Source: Candidatus Oscillochloris fontis
Lineage (GTDB): Bacteria > Chloroflexota > Chloroflexia > Chloroflexales > Chloroflexaceae
Assembly: GCF_004138135.1 (NCBI RefSeq)
Contig: NZ_RYFD01000002.1
Span: forward strand, 124,001-188,000
Length of the DNA: 64,000 nucleotides
Reading direction: 5' to 3'
The notes under the pieces are model-generated. The model was not told the origin of the DNA, ran no database searches, and worked only from the letters and a program-made list of their open reading frames with translations. Positions 16,758-26,180 of the stretch are shown piece after piece (the first letter of the stretch is position 1; every line of letters begins with the position of its first letter). A program made the position numbers and the translations under genes.

Positions 16758-17125
16758 GGGGGCGGCTTCGCCGCATAGGCATTCGGTTAAACCCGAAGGT
16801 AGCACCGGCTTCCAGTCGGTCGGTGGCGCATCGTAATCGGCGAGAAGCCGGTGCTACCTTCGGGCGTGCGTAGGGGCGCGTCGCGACGCGCCCCCCGGCG
16901 CGATGATCGGGCTACCGCACCGCTTGGGAATGCCATGGGGCGCGTCGTGACGCGCCCCTACGCGGTATTCCTTAACCGAACGCCTATGCGGCTTCGCCGC
17001 CCCCGAAAATCTTTTTTGTTGTTTTTTGGCGGCTACGCCGCCAAAAAACAACAAAAATTGGGGTTTGGGGCGCAGCCCCGTGGAAGGCACAAACACGGGG
17101 CGAGCATCACGCTCGCCCCGTATCC
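16758..17125. repeat. Nested composite of palindromic repeats
   Basis: The gap between the B12 riboswitch and the next gene holds no gene. A 33-bp inverted repeat (16758-16790 and 16972-17004, ending TTCGGTTAA) encloses a perfect 21-bp inverted repeat (16792-16812 and 16844-16864, core GGTAGCACCGGCTTC) and two GGGGCGCGTCG palindromes (16874-16894, 16937-16959). It is followed by a family C hairpin (17012-17056) and a GGGGCGAGC palindrome (17098-17120). It looks like successive insertions of repeats into repeats. Confidence 0.75.
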
Positions 17126-17136
17126 TATCATAGCAC

Positions 17137-17544
17137 CTACAGACGCTCCATCGAACCATCAGGGAGCCAACGAATACGTACCCCCCCAACGTCCGTCCAC
17201 GGCTCTTCCGCAATCTCGTCCTCATCTTCGGGAACAAGTACCGGGCCAGATCCACGCGCCCAGAGCATCAATTCGTCTATCGTATACCAGCCGGACTGAT
17301 AACGCAGCTGATCGGTCGGGTTCAACCAGAAACGGATCTTACCATCCATCCACTGCCAGCGCTCCAACGAACGCCACTCCTTACCCTGATCCGTCAGCGT
17401 GACCTTCAAATCCTCTAGCATCCGCAGCAACTCGGGGAGGGAATGCCGATTGCTATAGCGCAGTTCCAGCAACCGCTGGTTGATTGCATCTCGCAGACGC
17501 TCCAGATCCGCAACACTCATGCCCTCGATGTCAATCTCGGTCAC
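17137..17544 (-). CDS. Hypothetical protein
   Basis: I do not recognise this 135-residue protein. It is acidic, starts with a helical segment (VADLERLRDAINQRLLELRY) that could be a short coiled coil, and continues with a region containing WRSLERWQWMDGKIRFWL and an acidic patch VLVPEDEDEIAEE. There is no signal peptide or membrane helix. I start it at the GTG at 17544, because AAAGGAC lies seven bases upstream. A longer frame to 17640 would add 32 residues with no better ribosome site. Repeats surround it on both sides, so it is an isolated transcription unit. Confidence 0.55.
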   Translation of the reverse strand: MTEIDIEGMSVADLERLRDAINQRLLELRYSNRHSLPELLRMLEDLKVTLTDQGKEWRSLERWQWMDGKIRFWLNPTDQLRYQSGWYTIDELMLWARGSGPVLVPEDEDEIAEEPWTDVGGVRIRWLPDGSMERL

Positions 17545-17754
17545 GATGAGTCCTTTCTGTGGATATCGGTCAGCCATGCGCGTATGCGCAAAACCCTGGA
17601 TGCAAATCGTCGTTGATGGCTGTTCCGCCTCGATACCCAACCCAGAGCGGAGAACGCGGGTGACACTCGGCCTGTACTGCGGTGTACGGGCTGGCCAAGG
17701 GTTTGTCGCCCATATCTATGATACATCACTTTTGTTACAACAACCTACGACCTC

Positions 17755-17890
17755 TAGTGGGGGTTCGGGGGCGGCTGTGCCGCCCCCGAAAATCTTTTTT
17801 GTTGTGTGTTGGCGGCTACGCCGCCAACACACAACAAAAATTAGGGTTGGGGCGTAGCCCCAAGGGCTTTGCCCATGCCCTGTACGCAGG
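17755..17890. repeat. Palindromic repeat, family C (copy with GTTGTGTGTT arms)
   Basis: It contains CGGGGGCGGCTGTGCCGCCCCCG, a hairpin at 17795-17840 with arms GTTGTGTGTTGGCGGC and their exact complement, then GGGGCGTAGCCCC and the partial end GGGCTTTGCCCATGCCC. It is intergenic and has no coding content. Confidence 0.8.
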
Positions 17891-17925
17891 ACTATAGATA
17901 ATACGCAAAAAGTGGAGCTTTTGGT

Positions 17926-18612
17926 TCACCCAGAAGAAGGAATCCGCTCAACTTCGGCGCGCACAATCGGGCGACCCCGCGCCTCCCAGCGCCGCTGGTA
18001 GTGCGAGGCGAGCAGGTCACGCCGGATGGCCGCCTGTTCTTCCACTGCCCGCAGCCGCAACCCAGGGTACCCCGCCAATAGGCGCAGGAACTCGGTGTAC
18101 AAGTCGGGCTGATCGGTCATGAAACTGAGGCTCCCCATGGGGGCGAGGGTGCGCTGCATGTGTTCGAGCAGCGCGGGGGCCACCAGACGCTGTTTGCGCT
18201 GGCGGGTGCGCAGAAGTGGGGCGGGGAAGTGGACATAGGCCGCATCGAGGCTGGCATCCGCGATGCGCCCGTAGGCCAAGAGCATATCGCTCTGCAAGAA
18301 CTTGACGTTGCTGAGGCCGCGCTGCGCCGCGATCTCTACCGCACGGTAGAGCGGCTTGAGCGCAATATCTACCCCCAGGTAGTTGTGCTCAGGCTGCGCT
18401 GCCGCCAGCGCACACACCAACTCACCGGTAGCGCAGCCAATGTCTACCTCAAATGGGCGATCATTGCCAAAGAGGGCGGCAGAACAGAGAAGCGGGAATA
18501 GCTCCGGGGCGGCGTAGACTTCGCGCCCCGGCCAGATCATCAGATACTGCGCGGCAATTTCGGCACTCGGTGGCAAAACCTGAAGCCGCGCAGGGTAACG
18601 CCCACGGCCCAT
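17926..18612 (-). CDS. TrmB-like methyltransferase, catalytic Asp apparently missing
   Basis: A 228-residue class I SAM methyltransferase related to TrmB, the tRNA (guanine-N7) methyltransferase acting at position 46. It has the SAM loop VDIGCATGELVCALA (near residue 55), the acidic end of strand 2 in YLGVDIALKPLYRAV, and a TrmB-like C-terminus (HYQRRWEARGRPIVR). The hallmark active-site block FPDPWxK of TrmB is FPAPLLRTRQRKQRLV here, so the catalytic Asp has become Ala. It may be a divergent TrmB or a protein with another job. A diverged family A repeat lies just upstream. Confidence 0.7.
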   Translation of the reverse strand: MGRGRYPARLQVLPPSAEIAAQYLMIWPGREVYAAPELFPLLCSAALFGNDRPFEVDIGCATGELVCALAAAQPEHNYLGVDIALKPLYRAVEIAAQRGLSNVKFLQSDMLLAYGRIADASLDAAYVHFPAPLLRTRQRKQRLVAPALLEHMQRTLAPMGSLSFMTDQPDLYTEFLRLLAGYPGLRLRAVEEQAAIRRDLLASHYQRRWEARGRPIVRAEVERIPSSG

Positions 18613-18642
18613 ACAGCAACCTCAACCATACCTACTATTTAT

Positions 18643-18793
18643 ACTTGGGGTAAACGGATTGCCCACTTATGATCGGAGCCTTTTTTGACGCAAAGGCGCG
18701 AAGACGCAAAGGTTGTGATTGGTCATGGTGTTGAACACTTTGCGCCTTTGCGTCTTTGCCTCACAATCGGGAGTCTCGGTGAAGTGCTCAACC
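18643..18793. repeat. Palindromic repeat, family A (diverged copy)
   Basis: The internal arms TTGACGCAAAGGCGCGAAGACGC (18685-18707) and CTTTGCGCCTTTGCGTCTTTG (18738-18758) are complementary, but the terminal repeats have decayed (ACTTGGGGTAAA at one end, GTGAAGTGCTCAAC at the other). It ends four bases from the stop codon of the rhodanese gene. Confidence 0.65.
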
Positions 18794-18796
18794 CTC

Positions 18797-19654
18797 TCAC
18801 CGCTGGTACGGCTTGCTGATTGGCAAGCCCACCCCATTCCCCCACTCGGTCCAACTGCCATCATAGTTACGCACCCGTGGGTAGCCCAACAAGTAGGTCA
18901 GCAGGAACCAGGTGTGCGAGGAGCGTTCACCAATCCGGCAGTAGGTGATCACGTCCTTGTCGGGTGTGACGCCCTGGGTGCCATAGAGCGCGGCCAGTTC
19001 ATCAGCACTCTTGAAGGTGCCATCGTCACATATCGCCATAGACCACGGAATATTCACGGCAGTTGGAATATGCCCACCGCGCAGCGTCCCCTCCTGGGGG
19101 TACTCAAGCATGTGGGTGCGCTCGCCGGTATACTCCTGGGGGCTACGCACATCCACCAACGCCACGCCCTCATGGCGAATATGCTGGAAGACCTGATCAC
19201 GGAAGGCGCGAATGGCCGCATCGTCACGGGTTGGGGCGGGGTACTCGGTTGGTTCAAAGCTCGGCACCACCCGGCTCAGATCGCGCTTTTCGGCGATCCA
19301 CTTAGCGCGCCCACCATTCATGATGCGCACATCCTGATGGCCAAAGAGCTTCATCACCCAGAAGGCATACGTCGCCCACCAGTTGTGCTTGTCGCCATAC
19401 AGCACCACGGTCGTCTGCGGGGTGATCGCCTTGCGCGCCATCAACCCAGCAAAACGCTCGGCATCCAGGTAGTCACGGATCACCGGGTCATTCAGATCTT
19501 CCACCCAGTCAATCTTGAGCGCAGTGGGAATATGCCCAAGGTCATAGAGCAGAATATCTTCATCGCTCTCCAACAAGCGCACCTGGGGATCGTGCATGTG
19601 CGCGGCAACCCAATCGGTCTCGACCAGCACTTCGGGATGGGTGTAGGTAGCCAT
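18797..19654 (-). CDS. Thiosulfate/3-mercaptopyruvate sulfurtransferase (two-domain rhodanese)
   Basis: The 285-residue protein contains two tandem rhodanese domains; only the second carries the active cysteine, in [13 protein letters not shown] near residue 238. This loop is typical of the CysA/SseA branch that moves sulfane sulfur from thiosulfate to an acceptor. The inactive first domain starts [21 protein letters not shown] choose the ATG at 19654, which has GGAAGAGAGG upstream. It follows the Rieske gene by 18 bp and lies downstream of the suf operon, so a role in sulfur supply or detoxification is plausible. Confidence 0.88.
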   Translation of the reverse strand: MATYTHPEVLVETDWVAAHMHDPQVRLLESDEDILLYDLGHIPTALKIDWVEDLNDPVIRDYLDAERFAGLMARKAITPQTTVVLYGDKHNWWATYAFWVMKLFGHQDVRIMNGGRAKWIAEKRDLSRVVPSFEPTEYPAPTRDDAAIRAFRDQVFQHIRHEGVALVDVRSPQEYTGERTHMLEYPQEGTLRGGHIPTAVNIPWSMAICDDGTFKSADELAALYGTQGVTPDKDVITYCRIGERSSHTWFLLTYLLGYPRVRNYDGSWTEWGNGVGLPISKPYQR

Positions 19655-19672
19655 CAGAACCTCTCTTCCCAA

Positions 19673-19984
19673 TCAGACCTCAATCAGCACCCCATCGTCC
19701 TCCACCCACACTCGATAGGTGGCAACCGGCTTGAAGGCCGGTAGAGTACGCGCTTGGCCACTGCGCAGATCGAAGATCGCGCTATGCGCTGGGCAAGCCA
19801 CACAATGGGTATCGGTATCGAGTTCACCCTGGCTCAACGAGGCTTGGCCATGCGAGCACGTGTCATCAATCGCGTAGAGATCCGTACCAACCCGAAAGAC
19901 CGCCACAAACTTACCGTTGACAACGAAACGATTCGCACCATTCTCTGGCACATCGGCCAGATTGGCGATCCGCATTGCGGGCAT
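19673..19984 (-). CDS. Rieske [2Fe-2S] ferredoxin
   Basis: A 103-residue soluble Rieske protein of the dioxygenase-ferredoxin/NirD type. The cluster ligands are in CSHGQASL (near residue 44) and CVACPAHSAIFD (CxxH, near residue 64). There is no membrane anchor or cytochrome bc signature, so it is a small electron carrier and not a bc-complex subunit. AAGGAGG precedes the ATG. It is cotranscribed with the rhodanese gene behind it. The SUF operon upstream, across a repeat-filled 287-bp gap, would supply its cluster. Confidence 0.88.
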   Translation of the reverse strand: MPAMRIANLADVPENGANRFVVNGKFVAVFRVGTDLYAIDDTCSHGQASLSQGELDTDTHCVACPAHSAIFDLRSGQARTLPAFKPVATYRVWVEDDGVLIEV

Positions 19985-20010
19985 GGATACCTCCTTCTAC
20001 ACGCCGTCGG

Positions 20011-20111
20011 CTTCGACAGGCTCAGCTTCGACAGGCTCAGCTTCGACAGGCTCAGCTACCGCCAACGGCTCCCCAATGCCGCAGCCCGCGCTGGCTGAGC
20101 TTGTCGAAACC
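20011..20111. repeat. REP-like element with three tandem 15-mers
   Basis: CTTCGACAGGCTCAG is repeated three times head to tail (20011-20055). Its inverted partner CTGGCTGAGCTTGTCGAAAC follows at 20091-20110. A related single palindrome lies at 40251-40301. This is the common REP motif seen in many bacterial genomes. Confidence 0.8.
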
Positions 20112-20173
20112 AGCGCGAGAACGAGAGGCATATTCATAGGCATTCGGTTAAGCATCCTCTTGCGCCCCGGTTT

Positions 20174-20264
20174 TTGACCGCAGAGGACGCAGAGGTACGC
20201 AGAGGGATGGGTTTCGCGATACCTACGGTTCTTCCTCTGCGTCCTCTGTGTCCTCTGCGGTTGA
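20174..20264. repeat. Inverted repeat (CCGCAGAGGACGCAGAGG family)
   Basis: TTGACCGCAGAGGACGCAGA and, inverted, TCTGTGTCCTCTGCGG flank about 45 bp. It sits eight bases downstream of the sufB stop codon and may terminate the suf transcript. Confidence 0.75.
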
Positions 20265-20271
20265 AGAATCC

Positions 20272-21687
20272 CTACCCGACCGAACCTTCCATCTCCATCT
20301 GGATCAGGCGGTTCAGTTCGACCGCATACTCCATCGGCAGCTCGCGGGTGAAGGGTTCCATAAAGCCCAACACGATCATCGAGAGTGCATCGGCCTCCGG
20401 CAAACCACGGCTCATCAGGTAGAAGAGTTGCTCCGCCCCGATGCGCCCGACGGTGGCCTCGTGGGCCAATGTGCAGCGATCCTCCTCAATCTCGATGAAG
20501 GGAATCGTGTCTGAGGCCGAACGCTCATCCAGGATCAGCGCGTCACAATTGACATTGACCTTCGCCCCATACGCACCCGCCGCCACCTTGGCCAAGCCCC
20601 GGTAGGTGGTCTTACCACCATCCTTACTCACCGACTTATTGGTGATCCGGCTGGTCGTCTCTGGTGCCACATGCACCATCTTGGCCCCGGCATCCTGATG
20701 CTGGCCCTTACCCGCGTAGGCCACCGAGAGCACCTCACCGCGCGCCTTACGCCCCATCAGATAGACCGAGGGGTACTTCATGGTCAACTTCGAGCCGATG
20801 TTGCCATCCACCCACTCCATGCTCGCCTCTTCGAGCGCCACCGCCCGCTTGGTGACGAGGTTGTAGATGTTGTTGGCCCAATTCTGGATCGTCGTATAGC
20901 GGAACTTGCCGCCCTTCTTGATCATGATCTCGACAACTGCCGAGTGGAGTGAGTTGGTCGAGTAGACCGGCGCGGTACAGCCCTCGATATAGTGCGCCTC
21001 GGCCCCCTCCTCAATGATGATCAGGGTGCGCTCAAACTGGCCCATACTCTCCGCATTGATGCGGAAATAGGCTTGCAGCGGAATATCAACCTTCACCCCA
21101 GCCGGCACATACACAAACGAGCCACCCGACCAGACGGCGGTATTGAGCGCGGCATATTTGTTATCCGCCGAGGGGATGATGGTACCGAAATACTGCTTGA
21201 ACAGCTCCGGGTACTCCTTGAGCGCCGTATCGGTATCAAGGAAGATCACGCCCAACTTCTGCCACTCTTCGCGGAGCGAGTGGTATACCACTTCGCTTTC
21301 ATACTGCGCACCCACGCCAGCCAAAAACTTGCGCTCGGCTTCAGGGATACCCAGGCGCTCAAAGGTGTTCTTGATCTCCGCCGGAACGGCATCCCAATCG
21401 CTCTGCGGGCGCTCACCGGCACGCACAAAGTAGTGGATACTGTCATAGTCAAGATCAGCCAACTCAGGGTTGCCCCACATCCCGGCCAGCGGAACCGGCT
21501 TCTGGTTGAAGATCTCCAGCGCCTTGAGCCGCCGCTGGAGCATCCACTCCGGCTCGCCCTTCATCCCCGAAAGCTCGCGCACCACCTTCTCGCTCAGCCC
21601 CTTGGGGGCTTTGAAGAGGTAGTTTTCCTCCTGACGAAAGCCGTACTTGGAGTAATCAAATTGCAGATTGTTTGGCTCAGCGGCCAT
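20272..21687 (-). CDS. sufB: Fe-S cluster scaffold protein SufB
   Basis: SufB is the scaffold core of the SufBCD complex that assembles iron-sulfur clusters. The 471-residue protein has the normal length and signature text ([40 protein letters not shown]; the C-terminal [20 protein letters not shown]). The last gene of the operon, it begins three bases after sufU, whose 3' end supplies GAGGAGGAG as ribosome site. Placing sufB last, after sufU, differs from the common sufB-first order. Confidence 0.96.
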   Translation of the reverse strand: MAAEPNNLQFDYSKYGFRQEENYLFKAPKGLSEKVVRELSGMKGEPEWMLQRRLKALEIFNQKPVPLAGMWGNPELADLDYDSIHYFVRAGERPQSDWDAVPAEIKNTFERLGIPEAERKFLAGVGAQYESEVVYHSLREEWQKLGVIFLDTDTALKEYPELFKQYFGTIIPSADNKYAALNTAVWSGGSFVYVPAGVKVDIPLQAYFRINAESMGQFERTLIIIEEGAEAHYIEGCTAPVYSTNSLHSAVVEIMIKKGGKFRYTTIQNWANNIYNLVTKRAVALEEASMEWVDGNIGSKLTMKYPSVYLMGRKARGEVLSVAYAGKGQHQDAGAKMVHVAPETTSRITNKSVSKDGGKTTYRGLAKVAAGAYGAKVNVNCDALILDERSASDTIPFIEIEEDRCTLAHEATVGRIGAEQLFYLMSRGLPEADALSMIVLGFMEPFTRELPMEYAVELNRLIQMEMEGSVG

Positions 21688-21689
21688 AT

Positions 21690-22091
21690 CTACTCCTCCT
21701 CATCATCGTCGTGAATATGGCCCACGCCATAGAGGCCCGCCTTGAGCGCCTTCAGCGACAGTAATGCACACTTGAGACGCACCGGGTTCTTCGCTAGAGG
21801 AATGCCGATCAATTCCAGCAGATCCTCTTTGCGATACACCTTGGCATCCTCCACCTTCATCCCGCGCAGTTCGTCGGTGAGTAACGAGGCACTCGCCTGG
21901 CTGATCGCACACCCGCGCCCACTAAAGCGCACATCGGTGATCACTCCGTCGGTGATCTGCAAATCCATCCGCACCCGATCCCCACACAAGGGGTTGAACT
22001 CCTCGCGTGAGACCGAAGGCTCCTCCAATGTCCCGAAGTTGTGCGGGTGCTTGGAGTGTTCGAGGATCTGCTCACGGTACATGTCGTCCAT
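21690..22091 (-). CDS. sufU: SufU, sulfur-transfer/Zn-dependent partner of SufS
   Basis: A 133-residue SufU (IscU-like fold). Ligand cysteines are in [18 protein letters not shown] and [12 protein letters not shown], the arrangement of Gram-positive SufU proteins that take persulfide from SufS with the aid of zinc. The acidic tail HIHDDDEEE is unusual but harmless. It lies 35 bp after sufS. Confidence 0.93.
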   Translation of the reverse strand: MDDMYREQILEHSKHPHNFGTLEEPSVSREEFNPLCGDRVRMDLQITDGVITDVRFSGRGCAISQASASLLTDELRGMKVEDAKVYRKEDLLELIGIPLAKNPVRLKCALLSLKALKAGLYGVGHIHDDDEEE

Positions 22092-22126
22092 ATACGACCT
22101 ATCACAAATGGGGCAATCCCCATGTA

Positions 22127-23365
22127 TTACTGAAACAGCTTACGCGCCTTCTCCAACCCCGCCGCCAGCCGGTCTACCTCCTCGGCTGTGTTGTAGATGT
22201 AGAAACTGGCGCGCGTGGTGGCCGGAACATCATAGAAGCGGTGCAGCGGCTGGGTGCAGTGGTGCCCGGCGCGCACCGCCACCCCCTCGCCATCCAGGAT
22301 CGCGGCCACATCATGCGGATGCACCCCCTCCAGGGTGAAACTGAGCGCCGCGCCACGCTGCTCGGTCGTGTGCGGGCCGATGATGTGCAACCCCTCCACG
22401 CTGGCTAAACGATCCAGTGCGTGGCCGAGCAACTCCTGCTCGTGCTGGAAGATCGAATCCATGCCGATCCCAGCCAAGAAATCGCACGCTTCACCCAACG
22501 CAATCGCCTCACCAATTGCGGGCGTTCCAGCCTCAAAACGCGCCGGAACCCCCGCGTAGGTGCTCGATTCCAGGTCAACCACCTCGATCATCGAGCCACC
22601 ACCCAGGAAGGGCGGCATCGCTTCGAGGATCTCACGCCGCGCCCACAGCACCCCAATCCCGGTTGGGCCACACATCTTATGGCCACTAAAGGCCAGAAAA
22701 TCGCAACCCAGCGCCCGCACATCCACCGGCATATGCGGCACACTCTGCGCTCCGTCAATCAGGATCTTGGCCCCCACGGCATGCGCCCGCTCGGCCAATA
22801 GCGCCACCGGGTTGATCGTCCCCAGCACATTCGACTGCTGCGTGACTGCAAGCAACTTGACTCCCGGCGTCAGTTTCTGCTCCAGATCATCCAGGCACAA
22901 ACGCCCCTCGGCATCAATGCCGATATAGTCGAGCGTGGCTCCGGTGCGCTGGGCCAACATCTGCCAGGGCACGATATTGGAGTGGTGCTCCATCATCGTG
23001 AGCAGGATGCGATCCCCAGCGCGAATATTCGCCCCACCCCAGGCATAGGCCACCAGATTGATCGCCTCGGTCGTGTTGCGGGTGAAGATCACCTCGCGCT
23101 TACTGGAGGCACCAATAAAACGGGCCACTTTGCCCCGCGCTCGCTCGTAGGCAAACGTTGCCTCCTCGCTGAGCTTATACACGCCTCGGTGTACGTTGGC
23201 GTTGTAGCGGCGGTAATAATCATCCAGCGCCTCGATCACACAGCGTGGCTTCTGCGATGAAGCCCCGCTGTCGAGGAAGGCCAGTGGCTTACCGTTCACC
23301 TGCTGCTGCAAGATCGGAAACTCGCGGCGCAGGGCGAGCACGTCAAAGGTGGAGAGTGTGGCCAT
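22127..23365 (-). CDS. sufS: Cysteine desulfurase SufS
   Basis: A 412-residue class II PLP-dependent cysteine desulfurase that supplies sulfur for cluster assembly. Visible landmarks are the N-terminal FPILQQQVNGKPLAFLDSGA, the PLP lysine in AFSGHKMCGPTGIGVL (near residue 227) and the active cysteine in VAVRAGHHCTQPL (near residue 364). The position between sufD and sufU matches the pairing of SufS with SufU. Confidence 0.96.
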   Translation of the reverse strand: MATLSTFDVLALRREFPILQQQVNGKPLAFLDSGASSQKPRCVIEALDDYYRRYNANVHRGVYKLSEEATFAYERARGKVARFIGASSKREVIFTRNTTEAINLVAYAWGGANIRAGDRILLTMMEHHSNIVPWQMLAQRTGATLDYIGIDAEGRLCLDDLEQKLTPGVKLLAVTQQSNVLGTINPVALLAERAHAVGAKILIDGAQSVPHMPVDVRALGCDFLAFSGHKMCGPTGIGVLWARREILEAMPPFLGGGSMIEVVDLESSTYAGVPARFEAGTPAIGEAIALGEACDFLAGIGMDSIFQHEQELLGHALDRLASVEGLHIIGPHTTEQRGAALSFTLEGVHPHDVAAILDGEGVAVRAGHHCTQPLHRFYDVPATTRASFYIYNTAEEVDRLAAGLEKARKLFQ

Positions 23366-23395
23366 AATACTGTACTATTCAGCAGGCAAAATAGA

Positions 23396-24604
23396 TTAGA
23401 TCTTGCCCTCAATAATCCCTGCCAACTCGTCGCGCAGATCCTCAACCGGAATGCGGTTCAGGGCCGGCTCGAAGAAGCCCATCACGATCATGTGCTTGGC
23501 ATCATCACGCTTAATGCCACGCGCCTGCATATAGAAGAGCTGCATATCGTCCAGATCGCCACTGGTCGAAGCATGGCCACCCTTCAGCACATCGTTGGTA
23601 TCAATCTTCAGCCCAGGGATCGAGTCATTACGCGCATCAGGACTCAGGTGCAGCGCATGCTCCTCAAGCCGGGTGCTGGTCGCCTTCGACTCATGCTCGA
23701 TCTTGATCATGCCATCAAAGACGCTATAGCCGGAGTCATTCACCACCGTCTTAAACTGCATAAAGCTCTCGGCATTGTGGCCGACATGGCGCAACCAGGG
23801 CGCGATGACCAGATTCTGCGTACCATTGGCAAAGGTCGCACCCAGCCAATTGACCTGTGAGCCGTTACCTTCTAGGCGCGTCTCGGCCTCGATATGCTGC
23901 ACCTGGCCCCCCAGCGCCACCGAGGTCCATTCGGCGTTGGCATCGCGGCCCAAAATGAGCTTCTGGCCACCAATATGGTAGACCCCCGCGCCCCAATGTT
24001 GCACACTGGCAAAGCGCAGGCTACTCCCCGGTCCAGCGAAGATCTCGGTGATCGGCCCGGCCAACGCCGGTTCGGCATGGTCGTGGGAAATGAACTCCTC
24101 GATCAGCGTGACGCTGGCCTGCTCTTCGAGGATAACCAAGGTGCGCGGGAAGATCGCCTGCTTGCTATCGGCCAGGGTATAGCAAACCCGCAGCGGGCGT
24201 TCAATTGCCACACCCTTTGGCACATACAAGAAGGCTCCATCCTGCCACAACGCAGCACGCAGTGCACTAAACTTATGCTCCAACGCCAGCACCGCCTGAT
24301 CCATCTTGGACTGAATCAGATCGCTATGGGTCTTGAGCGCGGCGGCCATGGTGGTAAAGATCACCCCCGCCGGGGCGAGCTCGGCATCCCACTGGATGGC
24401 GGTGCCCTGCGGTACTGCCGCTGGCACCAGCACCTCTGGGTCAAGCTCACGCAGATTAGTCCGCCGCCACTCCGGCGGGATTGACTGGAGAAAGTAGTTC
24501 CATGCGTCACGGCGGCGCTCCGCCAGCCACGCTGGCTCACCAGCCGCCGCCGAGCGGGCCACAATCTCTTCGGCGGTCATGTCTTTGAGGGTAAGAGTTG
24601 TCAT
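23396..24604 (-). CDS. sufD: Fe-S cluster assembly protein SufD
   Basis: A 402-residue SufD, the second beta-helix partner of SufB in the SufBCD scaffold. It shows the SufBD core phrases (DGAFLYVPKGVAIERPLRV; SDHAEPALAGPITEIFAG is the region after the helix start; ATSTRLEEHALHLSPDAR) and the C-terminal VMGFFEPALNRIPVEDLRDE. GGTGAGC upstream of the ATG at 24604. It follows sufC by 14 bp. Confidence 0.95.
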   Translation of the reverse strand: MTTLTLKDMTAEEIVARSAAAGEPAWLAERRRDAWNYFLQSIPPEWRRTNLRELDPEVLVPAAVPQGTAIQWDAELAPAGVIFTTMAAALKTHSDLIQSKMDQAVLALEHKFSALRAALWQDGAFLYVPKGVAIERPLRVCYTLADSKQAIFPRTLVILEEQASVTLIEEFISHDHAEPALAGPITEIFAGPGSSLRFASVQHWGAGVYHIGGQKLILGRDANAEWTSVALGGQVQHIEAETRLEGNGSQVNWLGATFANGTQNLVIAPWLRHVGHNAESFMQFKTVVNDSGYSVFDGMIKIEHESKATSTRLEEHALHLSPDARNDSIPGLKIDTNDVLKGGHASTSGDLDDMQLFYMQARGIKRDDAKHMIVMGFFEPALNRIPVEDLRDELAGIIEGKI

Positions 24605-24618
24605 GGATTGCTCACCAC

Positions 24619-25398
24619 CTACGCTGCACCGGCCAACTCCTCACGGAGCCAGTCGTAACCCTTCTCCTCCAGCTCCAGCGCCAACTCCGGGCCACCCTCG
24701 CGCACAATCCGCCCCTCCATCATCACCGACACAAACTGCGGCTTGATGTAGTTGAGCAGGCGCTGGTAGTGGGTTATCACCAATGCACCCATCTGCGGGC
24801 CAGAGAGACGGTTGACACCGTTGGCCACAATGCGCAGCGCGTCAATATCGAGGCCCGAATCGGTCTCATCCATGATCGCCATAGTCGGGGCGAGCAGCGT
24901 CATCTGAAGGATCTCCAGGCGCTTCTTCTCACCACCACTGAAACCCTCGTTCAGGTAGCGGCGCGCAAAACCTTCGTCCATCTCCAAGGTGGCCATGCCC
25001 TCACGCAGCAGCTTGCGGAACTGCGCCACCGGAATTGAGGTATCCTTGGGGTCCTTACCCTCCTCGGCGCGGTGCGCATTCAGCGCCGCCCGCAGGAAGT
25101 TGGCCACCGTTACCCCCGGCACCGAGACCGGGTACTGGAAGGCGAGGAAGAGGCCCAGTTTGCTGCGCTCATCCACATCCAGTTCCAGCACATTCTGGCC
25201 CTTGTACCAGATCTCACCGCCGGTCACTTCATACCCCGGATGACCGGCAATAATATGCGCCAGGGTGCTCTTGCCACTCCCGTTCGGCCCCATGATGGCG
25301 TGTACCGTACCATGCTGGATCGTCAAGTTCACACCCTTGAGGATCTCCTTATTATCGATCTTGGCCTGAAGATCCCGGATCACTAGATCGTTGCTCAT
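24619..25398 (-). CDS. sufC: Fe-S cluster assembly ATPase SufC
   Basis: A 259-residue ABC-type ATPase without membrane parts; it drives conformational change in SufBD. Walker A is GPNGSGKST (near residue 36), the signature is [15 protein letters not shown] and Walker B is [16 protein letters not shown], both typical of SufC. The start ATG at 25398 is preceded by GAGGAG; a longer frame to 25416 is unlikely. It follows the regulator by 24 bp. Confidence 0.96.
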   Translation of the reverse strand: MSNDLVIRDLQAKIDNKEILKGVNLTIQHGTVHAIMGPNGSGKSTLAHIIAGHPGYEVTGGEIWYKGQNVLELDVDERSKLGLFLAFQYPVSVPGVTVANFLRAALNAHRAEEGKDPKDTSIPVAQFRKLLREGMATLEMDEGFARRYLNEGFSGGEKKRLEILQMTLLAPTMAIMDETDSGLDIDALRIVANGVNRLSGPQMGALVITHYQRLLNYIKPQFVSVMMEGRIVREGGPELALELEEKGYDWLREELAGAA

Positions 25399-25422
25399 GT
25401 GCTCCTCATCAAACAAATTGGC

Positions 25423-26094
25423 TCAACCCTCAAGCGGGATAATCACCCGCTTCTCAGGCATCTCCGTCGCTGGCTCACGCACGGTAAAGCTACAACTATG
25501 GGCACCCTCGCGGATACGGTTCTGGACATCCAGCTTCTCGCCGAGGACATACTCGATCATTTGGCGCTCCATTGCGCAGACTTGGGGATGGAGGTGGGCG
25601 ACATCGTAGTAGGGGCAGGCGAAGAGATTAATCCCATCGCCATCGGGGGCCACCTCAGCCGGAACGCCACGCTGTTCCAGCAGACGGCGCAGCTCGGCGA
25701 GGCGCTGCGTTACATCAGTGCCCGCCATACGGTCGGCATACTCACTCGCCAAGCGCTGGCTCACCCGCGCCAGGATCTCGTCGAGCTTATCGGCCCCTTC
25801 AAGGGCGATTAGCTCGCGCAGCAAGAGCGAGATCAGCCGATCATACTGCTTGGGAAAGAGGCTCTGCGCCTTCTCACTCAAACAGTAGATGAGCCGTGGA
25901 CGCCCCGGCCCACGCCGCTCGGCGCGCGCAACCACGAGGCCATCCGCTTGAAGGTGGAGCAGATGCTCGCGCACCGCCGTATCGCTCACGTCGAGACAAG
26001 CCGCGAAATCCTTCACGGTGCCTTCGCCGTGGCGCTGGAGGTATTCGATGATCTTGCCCGCCCCACTCTCCGGGGCATACCCCATGTTGGACAT
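25423..26094 (-). CDS. sufR: SufR-type iron-sulfur transcription regulator
   Basis: A 223-residue winged-helix protein of the ArsR/DeoR-like SufR family. The N-terminal HTH (GTVKDFAACLDVSDTAVREH, residues 25-45) is followed by a dimerisation region and a C-terminal cysteine cluster: NLFACPYYDVAH, PQVCAMERQ and AHSCSFTV. In cyanobacterial and actinobacterial SufR similar cysteines bind a [4Fe-4S] cluster that senses cluster status and represses suf. As first gene of the operon it should autoregulate. I do not see a clear copy of the cyanobacterial CAAC-N6-GTTG operator. Confidence 0.85.
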   Translation of the reverse strand: MSNMGYAPESGAGKIIEYLQRHGEGTVKDFAACLDVSDTAVREHLLHLQADGLVVARAERRGPGRPRLIYCLSEKAQSLFPKQYDRLISLLLRELIALEGADKLDEILARVSQRLASEYADRMAGTDVTQRLAELRRLLEQRGVPAEVAPDGDGINLFACPYYDVAHLHPQVCAMERQMIEYVLGEKLDVQNRIREGAHSCSFTVREPATEMPEKRVIIPLEG

Positions 26095-26121
26095 CCGCAG
26101 CCTCCTCTAGAACTATGATGC

Positions 26122-26150
26122 AGTCTAGCAGGGCTACGGGATATTGTCAA
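26122..26150 (-). promoter_or_regulatory. Promoter of the suf operon
   Basis: On the minus strand TTGACA (26150-26145), a 17-bp spacer and TAGACT (26127-26122) form a near-consensus sigma-70 promoter, about 28 bp before the sufR ATG. GAGGAGG follows as ribosome site. TCTAGA and CTAGAC-like words around the -10 might be operator parts. Confidence 0.7.
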
Positions 26151-26180
26151 TAAACAAGGGAAAAACCGTGTTTATTCGCT

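Noticed and set aside
26100-26130. SufR operator of the CAAC-N6-GTTG type
   Set aside because: Only TCTAGA-like words occur around the -10 box; the known motif is not there.
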